64,000 bases of DNA from Candidatus Electrothrix aestuarii (GTDB lineage: Bacteria > Desulfobacterota > Desulfobulbia > Desulfobulbales > Desulfobulbaceae), in the NCBI GenBank assembly GCA_032595685.2, contig CP159373.1:4565821-4629820 (forward strand), written 5' to 3'. Shown here in pieces: positions 53,670 to 63,255 of this stretch; within the stretch, counting starts at the first letter, position 1, and each line of letters begins with the position of its first letter. The notes under the pieces are model-generated. The model saw only the letters and a list, made by a program, of their open reading frames with translations. It did not search any database and was not told the origin of the DNA. A program made the translations under genes and the position numbers.

Positions 53670-54947
53670 GTGAGCAGCAGTAAACCCGCTTTGGTTTTTG
53701 CCAACAGCAAGGGTGAAATAATAGATTATGAAGGGCTCACTATGGCCGGAGCCAGTGGAGATACTTTTCACTGCCCGGATCACAGGGAGCTGATTGAGCT
53801 ACCTGAAGGGAGTGAGCTCTTTGTTCTGCCGAGTAGACTTCCGGTCGGCATTGAGCCGGACAGTGGTGATCCGGCCCTGCTGGATTGCGATCCCTACACC
53901 GGGGAACAAGGTATCTCCGCAGTTGCTGCTTTTATGGCCCCAGCCCATACAGCTGTGTACACAGCAGCGTATCAAAGTCAGGAAAAGGCTCCCCTTCTGC
54001 CCCTGTTTGCCTATACTGCGGTTGGATGGATGGATGGTAAATTCTGGGTAACTGCCTTTCGCAGTGACCAGGACTCGCGCCAGGATGCAGCGGAATTTGA
54101 TCAGGATCTGATTAATAAACGCACAGCAAAAAAGCTGAAGCAGCACAAAGACAACCGCCTGATTCAGCATTTGGGCAAATGTTGCCTAACCTATGGCTGC
54201 CCAGCTGCCCGGAATTATTTCCTGGGACGTTGGGAAGCTCCTCTGCCTAGCTCCCCTCACTGTAATGCCTCCTGCGTAGGCTGCATTTCCTTGCAACCTT
54301 CAGGCTGTTGTCCATCCACCCAGGATCGTATTCGCTTTATTCCAACAGCCCGTGAGATTGCCGAAATAGCAGTCCCTCATCTGGAAAGCGCGCCTCGTCC
54401 TGTGGTCAGCTTTGGTCAGGGCTGCGAGGGCGAGCCGCTTCTCCAAGCTCCTACCCTGGAAAAATCAATTGAGCTGATCCGCCAGCAGACCCCAAAGGGG
54501 ACTATTAATCTGAACAGCAATGCCAGCCTACCAGATGCGGTGAAAAAACTGGTCGCAGCAGGTTTGGATTCTATCCGGGTCTCCATGAACTCAGCGCGCC
54601 CGGATTTTCACCAACGTTATTACCGTCCTTCAGGATTCACCTTCTCGGATGTACGCCGCTCCATCGAGGTTATGAAAGAGGCAGGCAAGCATGTTTCCCT
54701 GAACTATTTCATCCTGCCCGGCTTTACTGATGATCCCGAGGAATATGATGCGCTCTGTGAGCTCATCGCCGCAACCGGTCCTGATCTTATCCAGTTGCGC
54801 AACCTGAATATGGACCCGGAGCATTACAGAAAGGCCGTCCAGCATGCGCCCAAACAACAACCGCTGGGTATGCTCCTCTGGCTGGACAATTTAAAAAAAG
54901 AGTTTCCTGCTCTCAAATTCGGCTATTTCAACCCTTACCTCGGCTGA
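53670..54947 (+). CDS. Radical SAM protein
   Basis: 425 residues from a GTG at 53670. The N-terminal 170 residues are an unrecognised domain. The radical SAM cluster motif CNASCVGC (CX3CX2C) is at about residue 199, followed by extra cysteines (SGCC). Downstream, SFGQGCEGEPLL and LDSIRVSMNSARPDFHQRYY are typical TIM-barrel strands. Extra Cys before the motif (KCCLTYGCPAARN) could hold another cluster. The substrate is unknown. It is cotranscribed with the glucan phosphorylase by position. Confidence 0.85.
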   Translation: MSSSKPALVFANSKGEIIDYEGLTMAGASGDTFHCPDHRELIELPEGSELFVLPSRLPVGIEPDSGDPALLDCDPYTGEQGISAVAAFMAPAHTAVYTAAYQSQEKAPLLPLFAYTAVGWMDGKFWVTAFRSDQDSRQDAAEFDQDLINKRTAKKLKQHKDNRLIQHLGKCCLTYGCPAARNYFLGRWEAPLPSSPHCNASCVGCISLQPSGCCPSTQDRIRFIPTAREIAEIAVPHLESAPRPVVSFGQGCEGEPLLQAPTLEKSIELIRQQTPKGTINLNSNASLPDAVKKLVAAGLDSIRVSMNSARPDFHQRYYRPSGFTFSDVRRSIEVMKEAGKHVSLNYFILPGFTDDPEEYDALCELIAATGPDLIQLRNLNMDPEHYRKAVQHAPKQQPLGMLLWLDNLKKEFPALKFGYFNPYLG

Positions 54948-55048
54948 TTTTCTGCTCCAAACAGGCTTAGGCTTCTTCCGTCAATCGCTCCAAAAAAACG
55001 GCCAGCCCCGTCATGCCCACAACATCCCAACTCGGATCAACTCGCATA

Positions 55049-56068
55049 TCAACATGCCAGGAGTTGGGTAATCTCTGCCAGACGCTGTTCCCCCTCTTCC
55101 ATCCCCTGCTCATCATTACGCTGAAAAAATGCACAGGCCCGTTCCCAGGCCTGCTGCACGGATCCTGCACCTTGCACTTGACATGCCAGCGTATGGCCAA
55201 AAAAATAATTCTCAGCAAAATAATGGGTGAACTCTTTGAGTCTGCCGAGACGACGCTCTGGGGGGAAACGCTGCAAGGCGGCAACAAAATCTCCATACAC
55301 AGCAGGCCGACAAATCTTGACATAAGGAAGATCAAGTCCGTACACCTCTCTGGCAATTTCTGCAAAAAGCCAGGGAGTAAATGCAGCCCCCCGACCGATC
55401 ATAAGTCCATCCGCGCCGCTGATCTCAAGGCATCTTTTTGCATCTGCCACTGATAAGACAGAGCCGTTGGCAATCACCGGTACACTGACCCATTCCTTTA
55501 CCTTGGCAACCCATTCCCAGTGCGGTTTCCGGCAAAAGGACTCCTTGCGCAGGCGGGCATGAACAGTGAGTAGGTCAATCCCCTCACCTTCCAGCATCTG
55601 ACAAAAACTCCGTAATTTTTCCTCTGAAAAAGTTTCTCCCAGCCTGATTTTCGCAGTGAGAGGTAATGCTGTATTCTTCCGGGCTTCAGCTATAATCTCC
55701 CGAACAAGATCCGGGGTGTCCATCAAAGAACTCCCCCCACCGGAACGACGCACCTTGGGAGCCGGGCAGCCCAGATTGATATCCACAGCATCTGCCTGCA
55801 GGCGGTGCAGCGCCTGCAAGGCCGGTGCGACCTCTGCCGCATCCCTGACCAGGAGCTGGTAGGAAAGCGGCTTTTCTTCCTCAGTACGGAGCAGAAAAGG
55901 AGAAATATGCTCATTCTCGATAGGTAATTTGCGGGCAGCAAGCATCTCGGTTGACAGCAGCCCTACCCCTCCGAGCCGAAGCAGAAGCACACGCAAGGCA
56001 GAATGGGTCAAGCCAGCCATCGGGGCCAAAAACAGGGGCGGGCTAATGCGAAGATTTTTTATTTTCAT
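55049..56068 (-). CDS. dus: tRNA-dihydrouridine synthase
   Basis: Flavin enzyme that reduces uridines in tRNA. 339 residues. APMAGLTHSALRVL is the FMN-binding start, the active Cys is in INLGCPAPKVRRSGGGSSL, and NGSVLSVADAKRCL and GADGLMIGRGA bind phosphate. The C-terminal helical domain is present. It is closest to DusB/DusC types; the exact uridine target is not told by the sequence. Confidence 0.93.
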   Translation of the reverse strand: MKIKNLRISPPLFLAPMAGLTHSALRVLLLRLGGVGLLSTEMLAARKLPIENEHISPFLLRTEEEKPLSYQLLVRDAAEVAPALQALHRLQADAVDINLGCPAPKVRRSGGGSSLMDTPDLVREIIAEARKNTALPLTAKIRLGETFSEEKLRSFCQMLEGEGIDLLTVHARLRKESFCRKPHWEWVAKVKEWVSVPVIANGSVLSVADAKRCLEISGADGLMIGRGAAFTPWLFAEIAREVYGLDLPYVKICRPAVYGDFVAALQRFPPERRLGRLKEFTHYFAENYFFGHTLACQVQGAGSVQQAWERACAFFQRNDEQGMEEGEQRLAEITQLLAC

Positions 56069-56197
56069 TCTTTTTATTTTGTTCCGCGCATATCGGAAAT
56101 AATAATTTTTATTGGCGCACAGTCAAAAAAATGACAATGCACCGTACTACAAAATACGTACTGTATAAAAAATACACTGTGTCTCTTTATTAAAAAC

Positions 56198-56225
56198 TTG
56201 ACTTCCTAAAAAATCGTTTTATAAG
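56198..56225 (+). promoter_or_regulatory. Possible sigma-70 promoter upstream of the Fur-family gene
   Basis: TTGACT and TATAAG are spaced by 16 bp. The site lies about 250 bp before the gene. In between, a perfect inverted repeat AATGTA-TAC-TACATT (56269-56283) could be an operator. The rest of the 409-bp region 56069-56477 shows nothing else. Confidence 0.35.
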
Positions 56226-56477
56226 ACATAATAATTAGCTCAAAGAAACTCTCGACCGGCTATTCAATAATGTATACTACATTGTCATGCCATATTTATT
56301 CAGCAGATGAACAACACAGATCAAACGAGACATTATTGTAGCACGCAACAACACGCCTTATTCGAGGCTTTTTCCTCTTCTATTACGTTGCAGATGAGGT
56401 CACCAGGGTAGCCTCAAGGCAGAGAGAGGCAGACCAAGCCACCATACACCATTTACCAATAATCAGAGAGAAAGATT

Positions 56478-56900
56478 ATGAATGCTCCAGAATCCATGAT
56501 CCGCCTGACAACTCAGCGTCAAATTCTGCTTGAAGAGCTTTCCAGGGTCAACACCCACCCTACTGCCTGCGAACTGTATGAGATGGTGAGAAAACGATTG
56601 CCCAGAATCGGGCTGGGAACAGTCTACCGGAACCTGGAGCTTATGGCTGATTCCGGGATGATACTGAAGCTCGAACTGGGTGGGGCGCAGAAACGCTTTG
56701 ATGCCACCACCGATCCGCATTACCATATTCGTTGTTCAGTCTGTGGAAAAATGGAGGACATCAGCATTGATGTGCAGGAAAGGATCACTCAAAACGCTAC
56801 TGAGCAAACCTCCTATCATATTCTAGGACACAGTATTGAGTTCACGGGTGAATGCCCGGCATGTCAGCAGGAAAAAGAAAAGGAGGCTGAGGCAGCTTAA
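56478..56900 (+). CDS. Fur/PerR-family metal-dependent repressor
   Basis: 140 residues. A winged helix (RLTTQRQILLEELSRVNTHPTACELYEMV through GLGTVYRNLELMADSG) precedes a metal-binding domain with DPHYHIRCSVCGKMEDI (His-x-His and CxxC) and a second CPAC pair near the end, making a structural zinc site. It may sense iron, peroxide or zinc; the Fur, PerR and Zur types cannot be separated with confidence. Ferritin at 37.3 kb is a possible target, which is inference. An AGAGAGAAAGATT stretch lies before the ATG. Confidence 0.9.
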   Translation: MNAPESMIRLTTQRQILLEELSRVNTHPTACELYEMVRKRLPRIGLGTVYRNLELMADSGMILKLELGGAQKRFDATTDPHYHIRCSVCGKMEDISIDVQERITQNATEQTSYHILGHSIEFTGECPACQQEKEKEAEAA

Positions 56901-56987
56901 AAAACTGCACTTCCGACCTCCTTTTGTCAAACCTGATGTCTTCCTGATTTTTGACGGTTGAGAGAGTGTGAAAAGCTCTCTTACTCA

Positions 56988-58211
56988 TTACTCAGCAGGG
57001 CAAAACAGGACCTTGCAGAAGCGACGTTTCCCAACCTTGAGCAACACTTCGGCATTAGTTGGGATTTCAGCGGCGACGTCTGCAACCTTCTCACCGTTTA
57101 CGGTAACAGCGTTTTGTTTGACCATCCGCCGACCGTCTGAAGTTGATTGGACAAGATCAGCTTCCAGCAGAAGCTTGGGTAGCCATATGGTCTCCCCCTC
57201 CACAGCAAGGGTCTTTTCCGGGATATCATCAGGCAACTCGTGCCGCTTAAAAATCTGATCGAAATTTTTTTCCGCTGCCTCTGCTGCATCTTGGTCATGA
57301 AAACGTGCGACAAGCTCCTTAGCAAGCTGCACCTTGACCGCCTTAGGATGTACCTTGCCCTGCTCCATATCCTGCTTCAGCTGACCGATTTTGTCCATCG
57401 TCAGATCGCTGAGCAGCTCATAATAACGGAACATGAGCTCATCACTCATGGAAAGAACCTTGCCAAAGATATCATCCGCTGATTCGGAGACACCGATGTA
57501 ATTTCCCAGAGACTTGCTCATCTTATTGACCCCGTCCAGTCCCTCAAGCAGGGGCATGGTCAAAACAACCTGGGGAGCCATACCGCGAGAGCGCTGCATT
57601 TCCCGGCCCATGAGCAGGTTAAAAAGCTGATCTGTTCCCCCCAGCTCCACATCAGCCTTTAAGGCAACAGAATCGTAGCCCTGAATCAGGGGGTAGAAAA
57701 ATTCATGAATAGAGATAGGCTGATGTCCCTCAAAACGCTTCTTAAAATCATCGCGCTCCAACATGCGAGCAACGGTCAGCTCAGAGGCCAGACGAATCAT
57801 CTCGTAGGAGGAAAGCTCCCCTAACCATGCAGAGTTAAAAACTACTTTGGTTTTGGCAGGATCCAGAATCTTGAAAACCTGCTGTTTATAGGTCTCTGCA
57901 TTACGGGTAACCTCGTCACGGGTCAGGGGCGGACGGGTCTCAGATTTACCGGTCGGATCGCCGATCAGTCCGGTAAAATCGCCGATCAGAAAGTTAACAG
58001 TATGGCCCAGCTGCTGAAACTGCCGCAGCTTCTGGAGCAATACGGTATGTCCCAAATGGAGATCCGGCGCAGTGGGATCAAAACCAGCTTTGACAACCAG
58101 CGGTTCATCCTTTTCAATGGCGTTTTTGAGCTTCTTTTCCAGATCTTCCCGGGAAATAAGCTCGGCACAGCCGCGTTCAATAAGTGCGATTTGTTCCTCA
58201 ACGGATTTCAT
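56988..58211 (-). CDS. tyrS: Tyrosyl-tRNA synthetase
   Basis: 407 residues, class I. The ATP motif is [17 protein letters not shown] (HIGH type) and the second motif KMSKSLGN. The anticodon region and a C-terminal S4 RNA-binding domain ([21 protein letters not shown]) are complete. It is of the TyrS subgroup with HLGH. It lies about 86 bp after rny on the minus strand. Confidence 0.96.
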   Translation of the reverse strand: MKSVEEQIALIERGCAELISREDLEKKLKNAIEKDEPLVVKAGFDPTAPDLHLGHTVLLQKLRQFQQLGHTVNFLIGDFTGLIGDPTGKSETRPPLTRDEVTRNAETYKQQVFKILDPAKTKVVFNSAWLGELSSYEMIRLASELTVARMLERDDFKKRFEGHQPISIHEFFYPLIQGYDSVALKADVELGGTDQLFNLLMGREMQRSRGMAPQVVLTMPLLEGLDGVNKMSKSLGNYIGVSESADDIFGKVLSMSDELMFRYYELLSDLTMDKIGQLKQDMEQGKVHPKAVKVQLAKELVARFHDQDAAEAAEKNFDQIFKRHELPDDIPEKTLAVEGETIWLPKLLLEADLVQSTSDGRRMVKQNAVTVNGEKVADVAAEIPTNAEVLLKVGKRRFCKVLFCPAE

Positions 58212-58297
58212 GATTCATCAGCCCTTTTGTTACGAGCACTGTGCGTGCTGCATGTCCTTACTTTCCCTACGCATTTCCAACCTACTTATAAAACAAG

Positions 58298-59863
58298 TTA
58301 TTTCGCGTATTCAACAGCCCGGGTTTCCCGGATAACCGTCACCCGAATCTGACCAGGATAGGTTAATTGATCCTCAATGGTCTTGGCGATATCACGGCTC
58401 AGCAGCACAGCCTCATCATCATGCACCTTATGACTGTCCACAATAATCCGCAAATCCCGACCAGCCTGCACAGCATAAGACTTATCAACGCCATCAAAGG
58501 CGTTGGCAATCTTCTCCAGATCTTCCAAACGCTTCACATAGCTCTGCAACATCTCTTTCCGGGCACCTGGACGGGCACCTGACAGGGCATCAGCAGACTG
58601 CACCAAGACATCAAGTACACTCTTGGGCTGGAGGTCCTCATGATGGGCACCAACTGCGTAGACGATATCATCGGCCTCTCCGTATTTCTTCACCAGATCG
58701 CGTCCAATAATGGCATGGGAGCCTTCCACTTCATGATCCACGGCCTTGCCGATATCATGGAGCAAACCTGCCCGTTTGGCCTTTTTCACATCCAGACCCA
58801 GTTCCGCAGCCATCACGCCACAGAGAAAGGCAACCTCCAGGGAATGCTGCAAGATATTTTGCCCATAGCTGGTCCGATACTTCAGGCGTCCAATCAGATT
58901 GACCAATTCCACGTGCATGCCGTGGGCATTGACATCAAAGGTGGCCTGCTCGCCCACCTCTTTAATCTCCACATCCAGCTCATCAGTAACCTTGGCCACC
59001 ACCTCTTCGATACGGGCCGGATGAATCCTACCATCGGAAATCAGCTGGATCAACGATTGCCGGGCTACCTCACGGCGAATGGGATTAAAACCAGACAGTA
59101 TCACGGCCTCCGGGGTATCATCGATAATGATATCAATGCCAGTCGCCGCCTCGATTGCTCGAATATTACGGCCTTCCCGCCCAATGATCCGCCCCTTCAT
59201 CTCATCACTGGGAAGCGGTACCATAGAGACGGTCTTGTCCGCGACGTAATCGCCTGCATAACGGGCAATGGCAAGGGCGAGGACATTCTTCCCTTTCCGG
59301 TCAGCCTCAAGCTTCATTTCATTTTCAATCCGACTCAGACGCTTAGCAGCATCCATCCGGGCCTCACTCTCGATGGAGTCCATGAGCCGTTCTTTAGCCT
59401 GCTCACGGGTTATCCCGGAAATATTCTCCAGCTCGTAGCGCTGCTGCTCAATAAGCTTACCCAGTTCCTCCTCTCGTTGCGTAATATCTTGTTCACGCCC
59501 GCTTATTTTTTTCTCTCGCCCCTGGAGGGCAGACTCTTTTTTCTTCAGGTCATTGAGTTCATCATGGACCTTATCAAGCTTCCGGTCAAGGCGACGTTGC
59601 TCTTCCTTCAGTCCTTTCCGAGACTCTCTGATTTCTTCTTCAGCCTCTTTTTTGGATTGATAGATTTCCTCTTTGACCTGAAGCAGACGTTCTTTTTTAA
59701 TCTGCTCAGCTTCCTGAATCGCATTTTCAACAATCAGCCGCCCCTGTCCTTCTATATCGGCCTGATTCCCCTCAACAAACTTTTTTCTCAGCACAAAACC
59801 GACAGCTACCCCGGCTATTAATGCCAGAACAAAGAGAAGTACCGCCACACCGCTCATCATCAT
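58298..59863 (-). CDS. rny: Ribonuclease Y
   Basis: 521 residues. An N-terminal membrane helix ([20 protein letters not shown]) is followed by a long coiled coil (about 30-200) and a KH RNA-binding domain ([19 protein letters not shown]). The HD metal-phosphohydrolase domain ([12 protein letters not shown] ... HAIIGRDL) comes last. RNase Y starts mRNA decay at the membrane. Two extra Met codons precede MSGV; the exact start is uncertain by two residues. Confidence 0.96.
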   Translation of the reverse strand: MMMSGVAVLLFVLALIAGVAVGFVLRKKFVEGNQADIEGQGRLIVENAIQEAEQIKKERLLQVKEEIYQSKKEAEEEIRESRKGLKEEQRRLDRKLDKVHDELNDLKKKESALQGREKKISGREQDITQREEELGKLIEQQRYELENISGITREQAKERLMDSIESEARMDAAKRLSRIENEMKLEADRKGKNVLALAIARYAGDYVADKTVSMVPLPSDEMKGRIIGREGRNIRAIEAATGIDIIIDDTPEAVILSGFNPIRREVARQSLIQLISDGRIHPARIEEVVAKVTDELDVEIKEVGEQATFDVNAHGMHVELVNLIGRLKYRTSYGQNILQHSLEVAFLCGVMAAELGLDVKKAKRAGLLHDIGKAVDHEVEGSHAIIGRDLVKKYGEADDIVYAVGAHHEDLQPKSVLDVLVQSADALSGARPGARKEMLQSYVKRLEDLEKIANAFDGVDKSYAVQAGRDLRIIVDSHKVHDDEAVLLSRDIAKTIEDQLTYPGQIRVTVIRETRAVEYAK

Positions 59864-60369
59864 AGTTTATTTACCTGCTCTGTTATGCTGCATTGAAAGC
59901 AAAGCAATCTCCTTGCACAAGAGAGAAAAAAAGAACTATGCTCTCAATATATTCAATAAGTTACATGCAAAATAGTAAAAAGTTCGGAGCGCTCAGGAGG
60001 GAGAAGAGAATACACCAACAAGAAGGTGTTGATGAAAATATGCTTTCAAACGGATCAGAAGGACGCAACAGGATAACGCTGCGAAAAGACATTATATTAA
60101 AAAATCTTTACAGATCGGAAGAATATATCCGTTAAAAGACCGGTGGATCAATAACAGCAAAAACCGAAGCAGGATCACCCCCATCCTCCAGGCATTGCGC
60201 CGGAAAACGCCCCTTTTCTGAAGCATACCTCACTTCTCCGGAGCTCTTCCTGCCGCACCGGAATTCCTCAACCCCTCATCCTCATGAGGCTTGCCTGAGA
60301 AATATATTAAAACGGGACAATGCAGCATTCCATGCTTGCTGCCAACGGTCCCCCGAAAAAACCGCTGTA
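59864..60369. other. 506-bp gap between rny and 6S RNA
   Basis: No supported gene. On the minus strand just after the 6S T run, GGGAC ... GCAGCA ... TGCTGC ... GTCCC followed by GTTTTAAT forms a second hairpin (about 60312-60355), a possible back-up terminator. Small frames on both strands look like chance. Confidence 0.45.
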
Positions 60370-60538
60370 AAAAAAATCCCCGCTCTGCCGTGTCAACGCA
60401 ATGATTAAACCTATATAAATAGGTGGGCAACTCATACCGCAGTTAGGAAATCAATACAGTTTTCCAGCATGCGGCAGGGAAGTTACCCTATCAAAGAGAG
60501 TTGGCTCAATACTCCGCTGATCACGAACAGCGCAGGGA
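60370..60538 (-). ncRNA. ssrS: 6S RNA
   Basis: On the minus strand a perfect TATAAT (60549-60544) lies 6-7 nt before the expected start near 60538. The two ends of the transcript form a closing stem of about 21 pairs: TCCCTGC-G-CTGTT-C-GTG-A-TCAGCG with CGTTGA-CAC-GGCAG-A-GCGGGGA. A central open region has a small hairpin ACCTATTTATATAGGT on its 3' side. Above it are CAACTC/GAGTTG and a long apical arm (CCGCA/TGCGG, GGAAA/TTTCC). The end is a run of eight T. This is the 6S layout (RNA polymerase-binding promoter mimic). Its place directly after zapA is the classical ssrS position. Confidence 0.85.
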
Positions 60539-60588
60539 AGCTCATTATAATACTCCAAAGGAGATCAGGATAAAAGATAAAACTCAGC

Positions 60589-60900
60589 TCAGGTCTTCAG
60601 CGTTGCTGAAACTCGCTCAATAATCCCTGATATTATATCATTTTTTCCTTTATATCTTTTTCGCTCGGCATAGAATCCGTCAAATTCTCGCTGCATACTC
60701 ACATACCGAGCAGCTATCCGCAAACAGGCCAAAACCAACATTGTACTGGATGGGACAGTTGTTGTAGGGCCACATTCTTCAGGGGCTCCCAGTTCCTTCC
60801 GTAATACAGAAACCGCCTCTTGCACCTCGTCATCAGGCACATCGCTGTAAAACGAAAATTCCTGCCCATACAGGGTGAAGCTAATACGGCGCTCTTCCAT
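60589..60900 (-). CDS. zapA: Cell division protein ZapA
   Basis: 103 residues. The N-terminal globular part (ISFTLYGQEFSFYSDVPDDEVQEAV) is the ZapA domain, followed by helices with MLVLACLRIAARYVSM. ZapA crosslinks FtsZ filaments at the division site. It follows the ZapB-like gene by 20 bp and precedes 6S RNA. Confidence 0.9.
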   Translation of the reverse strand: MEERRISFTLYGQEFSFYSDVPDDEVQEAVSVLRKELGAPEECGPTTTVPSSTMLVLACLRIAARYVSMQREFDGFYAERKRYKGKNDIISGIIERVSATLKT

Positions 60901-60920
60901 ATCCGGTGGATGGCGTTTTT

Positions 60921-61232
60921 TCAGTAGCTTACAGCGGCAGCAGAATCTGAGAACTCATCGTTCTCTTCAGCATCCTGCTCACTTTCTGCCTGCTCGCTGT
61001 TGCCTTGCTCAGACTCCCATTGTTCTATCCGCCCAAGCAGACCGGAAACTCGACGACTCACCTCGGAACGCTGCTCCTGCAGTTCGGTGAGTTCCATTTT
61101 CAAAAGTTCGCATTCTTCTTCGCTCTCACGAAGCTTTCCTTCCAGAACACGATAGTTATCTTTCAGATGAGTGTAATTATCTATCAAGGTATCGACAAGT
61201 TGTTCCAGGCGAACAAACTCTTCGTTTTCCAT
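60921..61232 (-). CDS. ZapB-like coiled-coil protein
   Basis: 103 residues from the ATG at 61232, which has AAGGA 8 bp before; the ATG 9 bp upstream sits on the ribosome site. Nearly all of it is a coiled coil (EFVRLEQLVDTLIDNYTHLK through LLGRIEQWE) with an acidic tail. ZapB-type proteins join ZapA at the septum. The assignment rests on size, coiled coil and pairing with zapA. Confidence 0.78.
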   Translation of the reverse strand: MENEEFVRLEQLVDTLIDNYTHLKDNYRVLEGKLRESEEECELLKMELTELQEQRSEVSRRVSGLLGRIEQWESEQGNSEQAESEQDAEENDEFSDSAAAVSY

Positions 61233-61407
61233 ACCGTACATCCTTTTTTATGTTTCTCTCTTTGCCAACAACCTAAGACGTAAAAATCAATAGTGCTGAC
61301 CGAAACAATTCTTCACAAATGGAACAGTCTCTTAATGTTTCTATACTTACCAGTTAGTGCAGGCAAACGCAAGGATTTTACCGAACCCTCACAACGAATT
61401 TCCTCAG

Positions 61408-61917
61408 TTAACGGGAATATTGCCAGCTTACAGGACGCCCCTTTTTATAAGGCATATGTCCGTGAAAAGGACGGGGATCTTTATCAAAGACCAAGGGGAG
61501 AAAATATTGATCTCCTTCCCACATAGGAAGCTCTCCCAAGGTGTCCAGACGATGCCAGGCCAGCGCCCCTTCTTCGTTGGCCTGTCGAGGTTCCCCGACA
61601 AACGAGGTAATCAAAAAAACAAATCCCAGCCAGTGTTCCCCACTGGGACCGAAGCCGGGCCAGCTGATTGTTCCCCGCAGCTGCATTTCCTGACAAAGAA
61701 TACCAGCCTCTTCCTGGATCTCGCGGACCATGCAGCTATACACGTCCTCATCAGCCTCCATCTTGCCGCCCAAGCCGTTATACTTGCCAAGATGTTGGTC
61801 ATTTTCTCGGGCATTTCGATGGATAAGCAGCACTTTTCCTCCATCTGGAGAGAGAATATAACCGAGTGTTCCCACAATAGGAGTGTACATTGGCTCTTTC
61901 CTGCTCTGATTACTCAT
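61408..61917 (-). CDS. Nudix hydrolase (MutT-like)
   Basis: 169 residues. The Nudix box is complete: GGKMEADEDVYSCMVREI followed by QEEAGI, with the Glu residues that bind metal. VGTLGYILSPDGGKVLLIHR and GKYNGLGGK are family-like and resemble 8-oxo-dGTP diphosphatases. The substrate is inferred. An internal Met at residue 10 could be the start. Confidence 0.9.
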   Translation of the reverse strand: MSNQSRKEPMYTPIVGTLGYILSPDGGKVLLIHRNARENDQHLGKYNGLGGKMEADEDVYSCMVREIQEEAGILCQEMQLRGTISWPGFGPSGEHWLGFVFLITSFVGEPRQANEEGALAWHRLDTLGELPMWEGDQYFLPLVFDKDPRPFHGHMPYKKGRPVSWQYSR

Positions 61918-62521
61918 CCTGCGGCTCCTGCGGCAAGCTCCTTCCTCCCACGAGGAATGGCAGCTTCTTTCAGGCGCTCTTTACGGTCTATTTCAGAGTT
62001 TGTCAATATCTCACTCTGACCCGGTTGTTTTTCATCAGCCTTTTGCAGAAGAATTATTACGGAAAACCGGTAATATTTGCCCGGTCATTTTTAATAGAAA
62101 AAGATACAGCGCTTCTGCATGAAAAAGTTTTGACAAACAGCATCAAAAAAACAGCAAATATAGACTTGCGAAGAAAAGGAACTGCGTCAAGAAGTAGCGC
62201 ATGAACACTACTCAAAAAACCAAGAGATCGAGTTTTAAATGGCTGCTTAGCCTAAAAACGAACAGCACAGGTCGAATAATTTCTAAACAAACGAGCGAGA
62301 AAGACCTCACTCCAATAAAATACCTTCCATTTTAACATATTACCGTGCTAATCTTACGGTATGAAAGATTGAAAAAATCTCTAAAAATCATTCCAGGAGC
62401 ATAGCAATGGAGAAAAGGAAGGGGATACTCCACTGAATGTCTTACATTCCGAATAGACGGGAATATGTCGAGGCATTCAGGGAAGATTCCACTTGTATTC
62501 ACAAAAAAAAGGAGGACGGTC
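61918..62521. other. 604-bp intergenic region
   Basis: AT-rich and without a supported gene. An inverted repeat TACCGT-N9-ACGGTA lies at about 62341-62361. Two tiny frames (44 codons from 62202; 9 codons from 62406 with AGGAG upstream) have no support beyond that. Confidence 0.4.
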
Positions 62522-62827
62522 ATGAGGTGGTTATTTTTATTCGCATTACTCACGTGTTATTCTGCACAGGTTGATGCTGCTATAAAACCCTGCGAGGAAC
62601 TGAAAGAAGAAATTGCGACAAAAATAGAAGCAAAGGGCGTAACATCCTATGAGCTGAAGATTGTAAAAAGCGAGGAGGCAGAAAACGGCACGGCGCGTGA
62701 GGGAGAAGTCGTCGGGAGCTGCGAGGGTGGAACCAAAAAAATTCTTTACACAAAGGCCCATAAGCCGACTGATCCGCATACGGCCAGCAAAGCGCTCAGC
62801 AATCATTCACAGACTGGAGGAGTTTAA
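62522..62827 (+). CDS. DUF1161 secreted small protein
   Basis: 101 residues from the ATG at 62522, with AAGGAGGACGGTC directly before it; a frame from 62465 is rejected. A signal peptide (MRWLFLFALLTCYSAQVDA) is followed by IKPCEELKEEIATKIEAKGV and VVGSCEGGTKKILYTKA, the DUF1161 pattern with two conserved Cys that may form a disulfide. Its function is unknown; it is periplasmic. Confidence 0.85.
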   Translation: MRWLFLFALLTCYSAQVDAAIKPCEELKEEIATKIEAKGVTSYELKIVKSEEAENGTAREGEVVGSCEGGTKKILYTKAHKPTDPHTASKALSNHSQTGGV

Positions 62828-62885
62828 AAAAGAAAAAAGTACCACTCAAGTAGTGCAATGAGTCCTGCGAGTACATTCTGTACAG

Positions 62886-62909
62886 AGAGGAGGGACTATC
62901 CCCTCCTCT
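62886..62909. terminator. Hairpin after the DUF1161 gene
   Basis: AGAGGAGGG and CCCTCCTCT pair over a 6-nt loop. No T run follows. It may protect the 3' end of the message. Confidence 0.4.
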
Positions 62910-63162
62910 TCCAGAGGAGAGAGGGCTCCTATGCAAAGATACACTCCCTCACCTAACTCTTCATTTTTCCGCCTCACCTTCTCTCCAACAGGCAAGCTCC
63001 CAGCCTTCAGAGGATTTTTTTCTCGCCTCGAAAGTAAATCAAAAACGAATCAGAAAAGAATTTGGTACAAATCATCCTATGGGGCTCTTATCAAAGGTAA
63101 GAGTAATTATCAATACCGCATTCGACTTTCTTAATAAGGAAACGTTAAAAGGAGGAAAGCCC

Positions 63163-63234
63163 ATGCACAAATTAGTTTTCGCCACTCTTACTGCCCTTTT
63201 TCTCTTCACAGCAACCTCAGCAGCTGTACCATGA
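63163..63234 (+). CDS. Signal-peptide-only ORF (23 residues)
   Basis: An AAAGGAGGAAAG ribosome site precedes ATG at 63163. The frame reads MHKLVFATLTALFLFTATSA then AVP and stop. It is a complete Sec signal peptide with nothing after it. It may be the head of a broken secreted protein gene, or a tiny membrane peptide. Confidence 0.55.
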   Translation: MHKLVFATLTALFLFTATSAAVP

Positions 63235-63255
63235 ATTCATGAGATGCAGCAGAGA

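Noticed and set aside
58640-59821. A 393-codon open frame on the plus strand, antisense to rny
   Set aside because: It is the mirror of a Glu/Lys/Arg-rich coiled coil gene, has no recognisable motif or ribosome site, and rny is certain.
59893-60135. An 80-codon plus-strand frame upstream of rny
   Set aside because: No ribosome site, no motif, and composition typical of a promoter region.
60180-60300. A segment with GAGGAATTCCGG and nearby strings, considered as SRP RNA or RNase P RNA
   Set aside because: The defining SRP tetraloop region and RNase P conserved blocks are not there.
60230-60430. A 66-codon minus-strand frame after zapA
   Set aside because: It overlaps the 3' end of the 6S RNA and its terminator, and has no ribosome site.
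62931-63134. A 67-codon plus-strand frame
   Set aside because: Low-complexity Ser/Lys/Phe sequence with no family likeness; it starts near GGAGAGAGGG by chance in a purine-rich stretch.
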